Of a stretch of 7,007 bases of DNA, positions 5,775-7,007 are shown one piece after another; within the stretch, counting starts at the first letter, position 1; each line of letters opens with the position of its first letter. Under the pieces are notes generated by a model. That model saw nothing but the letters and a program-made list of their open reading frames with translations. It searched no databases and was not told the origin of the DNA. The translations under genes and the position numbers were made by a program. The stretch lies in NCBI GenBank assembly GCA_028692515.1, contig JAQUXG010000086.1, positions 1-7,007 of the forward strand, read 5' to 3'. The DNA is from Kiritimatiellales bacterium. Lineage in GTDB: Bacteria > Verrucomicrobiota > Kiritimatiellia > Kiritimatiellales > Tichowtungiaceae.

Positions 5775-5851
5775 TGGTGGGCCCGCTCGGACTTGAACCG
5801 AGGACCAAGAGATTATGAGTCTCCTGCTCTGACCAACTGAGCTACGGGCCC
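5775..5851 (-). tRNA. tRNA with CAU anticodon, probably tRNA-Ile2 (alternatively elongator tRNA-Met)
   Basis: The minus strand folds into a complete cloverleaf. The acceptor stem is GGGCCCG/CGGGCCC with seven perfect pairs, the D-arm is GCTC-AGTTGGTCA-GAGC, and the anticodon stem GGAGA/TCTCT carries the loop CTCATAA (anticodon CAU). The T-arm is CTCGG-TTCAAGT-CCGAG, followed by discriminator A and an encoded CCA (5775-5777). The stretch around the anticodon and T-arm (AGCAGG-GACTCATAATC-CTTGGTC-GGTTCAAGTCC) resembles bacterial tRNA-Ile2. Pairs C4-G69 and C5-G68 are those known as TilS recognition features in Escherichia coli. If so, C34 would be converted to lysidine and the tRNA would read AUA. 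Automated annotation might label it tRNA-Met. Confidence 0.93.
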
Positions 5852-5864
5852 GAAAGAGTGCAGA

Positions 5865-5893
5865 AAGATAGTTTGCCCCTCGTTTCGACGCAA
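5865..5893 (-). promoter_or_regulatory. Possible promoter of the CAU tRNA gene
   Basis: On the minus strand, TTGCGT (5888-5893) and TATCTT (5865-5870) are separated by 17 bp, with the tRNA 5' end 13 bp further on. This spacing fits a short leader. The hexamers match the sigma70 consensus at only three and four of six positions, so the call rests on position as much as on sequence. Confidence 0.35.
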
Positions 5894-5957
5894 GCACTTA
5901 TGCCGCATCTCCGCTTGCAGACTTGTTTTCAGAACGCCGCTCCGCCATCCTTCCCCC

Positions 5958-7007
5958 ATGATCACAGACGATCTCATTCGTGCATGGGTGGTCTCGGCGG
6001 ATATGGGCCTTGGCCACCAGCGGGCGACCAGCCCGCTGGCGTGTATTGCCGAAGAAGGGATTCTCACCGTCGGCACCACCGGCATCAGCTCGCCGAAAGA
6101 AAAAAAACTCTGGGAACGCACGCGCCGCTCCTATGAATTTCTCTCCCGCATCCGCACGGTTCCAATCATTGGAAAACCGCTTTTCGGAATACTCGATGAA
6201 CTCCAGAAAATTGCGCCCTTCTATCCGCTGCGCGACCTCTCGCACACCACCTATCAGGTTCGCCTGATGGATCGAATGATCCGCAAGGGCATCGGCGGTG
6301 AACTGATTAAAAAGATGCGCACCAAACCGCTTCCGATGGTCACCTCGTTCATGGTGCCTGCCGTTGCGGCCGACAAAGCCGGCTATGAACCGGTCTGCTG
6401 TATTATTTGCGATGCTGAAATCAGCCGCGCATGGGTCGCCGAAAATCCCAAAACCAGCCGAATCCGTTATCTCGTCCCCTGCGGCCGCGCCATCCGGCGG
6501 CTCAAAAGCTACGGCGTTCCCGACGAACGGATTTTTATGACCGGCTTCCCGATGCCGCTCGAAGTACTCGGCAACCGCGACCTCGACGTACTGCGCGCCG
6601 ATATGGCTCAGCGCCTTCTCTATCTCGATCCGAACAACCGCTTCTGGCCGCTGCACGGACTCAACGTCGCCCACTTCCTCGGCAAAGAAAACTGCTGCCC
6701 GAAACAGGAGCGCGTCCTAACCATCACGTATGCCGTCGGCGGCGCCGGCGCTCAGCGCGAGGCCGGACGGCAGATTGCCGAAAGTCTGCGGCCAAAACTT
6801 GAAGCCGGAGAAATCACTCTGAACCTCGTCGCCGGCGTCCGCGGAGATGTCCGCGATTATTTTGGAAAAGTGAAAGCGGATCTGCTGCCCGGCTCGCCGA
6901 ATCTACGCATCCTCTACGCATCGGAAAAAACCGAATACTTCCGCCTCTTCGCTCAAGCCATCCGCACCACCGACATTCTTTGGACGAAACCGAGCGAACT
7001 CTCCTTC
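5958..7007 (+). CDS. GT-B-like (MurG/MGDG synthase-like) protein, C-terminus beyond the window
   Basis: From the ATG at 5958, 350 codons stay open to the last base, so the C-terminus is missing. Near the start, VVSADMGLGHQRAT (residues 11-24) resembles the N-terminal glycine-rich loop of GT-B glycosyltransferases such as MurG and diacylglycerol glucosyl/galactosyltransferases (SADMGGGH). The segment RYLVPCGRAIRRLKSYGVPDERIFMTGFP (about 173-201) resembles the region where these enzymes have a 'VPS...L...GVP..KI...G.P' pattern. The last residues, DILWTKPSELSF, are where a donor-binding 'KPGxxS' motif would lie. Together these suggest a nucleotide-sugar-dependent transferase or a relative, but the match is remote and the true family may be an uncharacterised one. 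There is no Shine-Dalgarno; the leader before the ATG is pyrimidine-rich (CCTTCCCCC). No earlier in-frame start occurs nearby. A TTCCAA palindrome lies at codons 68-72. Confidence 0.72.
   Translation, partial: MITDDLIRAWVVSADMGLGHQRATSPLACIAEEGILTVGTTGISSPKEKKLWERTRRSYEFLSRIRTVPIIGKPLFGILDELQKIAPFYPLRDLSHTTYQVRLMDRMIRKGIGGELIKKMRTKPLPMVTSFMVPAVAADKAGYEPVCCIICDAEISRAWVAENPKTSRIRYLVPCGRAIRRLKSYGVPDERIFMTGFPMPLEVLGNRDLDVLRADMAQRLLYLDPNNRFWPLHGLNVAHFLGKENCCPKQERVLTITYAVGGAGAQREAGRQIAESLRPKLEAGEITLNLVAGVRGDVRDYFGKVKADLLPGSPNLRILYASEKTEYFRLFAQAIRTTDILWTKPSELSF
6160..6174. repeat. Single palindrome of the TTCCAA family inside the right-edge gene
   Basis: TTCCAA-TCA-TTGGAA has 6-bp arms around a 3-bp centre. 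It is in frame and contributes to VPIIGK (residues 68-73), a different frame from the FQTLE-coding copies. It could be a chance palindrome, but it has the same core and the same 3-bp spacer as the other copies. Confidence 0.45.

Noticed and set aside
5813..6121. Minus-strand open frame ending in GPVAQLVRAGDS
   Set aside because: That peptide is the familiar artefact of translating a tRNA gene; the tRNA explains the sequence.
5898..6674. Long minus-strand open frame (258 codons) opposite the right-edge gene
   Set aside because: It lies wholly against a 350-codon plus-strand frame with glycosyltransferase-like motifs, has no recognisable domain, and looks like an antisense shadow of GC-rich codon use.

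Overview
The window looks like a piece of a free-living bacterial chromosome. Genes are closely packed, mostly GC-rich, and use the standard code. The dispersed TTCCAA-NNN-TTGGAA palindromes and TGGAATNN-type arrays remind me of PVC-superphylum genomes (Verrucomicrobiota/Kiritimatiellota). That is a recollection, not a search result, so the lineage is a low-to-moderate confidence inference.

Layout. (1) Positions 1-238, minus strand: the N-terminal 79 codons of a membrane-anchored or exported protein that continues past the left edge, in AT-rich DNA (about 36% G+C by hand count for 1-240). (2) 239-671: a gene-free stretch holding a 16-bp direct repeat (274-322) and a 50-bp twin-palindrome repeat (480-529). 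(3) 672-3726, minus strand: a probable operon transcribed right to left. It runs from a lipoprotein (3058-3726) to a HAD-phosphatase/UbiA-prenyltransferase fusion (1571-3013) to a sugar-phosphate nucleotidyltransferase-like protein (672-1574), the last two overlapping by ATGA. A good sigma70-like promoter lies at 3748-3776. (4) 3727-3933: a divergent intergenic region with two inverted arrays of an 8-bp unit. (5) 3934-4695, plus: a TrmJ-type tRNA methyltransferase whose stop codon overlaps that of the convergent D-2-hydroxyacid dehydrogenase (4692-5693, minus). (6) 5775-5851, minus: a tRNA with a CAU anticodon and an encoded CCA end, more like tRNA-Ile2 than elongator tRNA-Met. (7) 5958-7007, plus: 350 codons of an incomplete GT-B-like protein, open at the right edge.

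How the genes relate. The HAD-UbiA fusion and the nucleotidyltransferase suggest lipid-linked or nucleotide-activated sugar metabolism for the cell envelope, and the lipoprotein would travel with them. The right-edge protein could also act on envelope glycans or lipids, but nothing ties it to the operon. TrmJ and the tRNA belong to translation, and the dehydrogenase is a general NAD(P)-dependent enzyme.

The most unusual signal is the repeat family. The same twin palindrome, with 31 bp between palindrome centres, occurs once in intergenic DNA and once inside the nucleotidyltransferase gene. A single palindrome of the same type lies inside trmJ and another inside the right-edge gene. In both the nucleotidyltransferase and TrmJ it encodes the pentapeptide FQTLE at a place where relatives, as I remember them, already carry a similar peptide. 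It therefore seems to have overwritten sequence rather than inserted.
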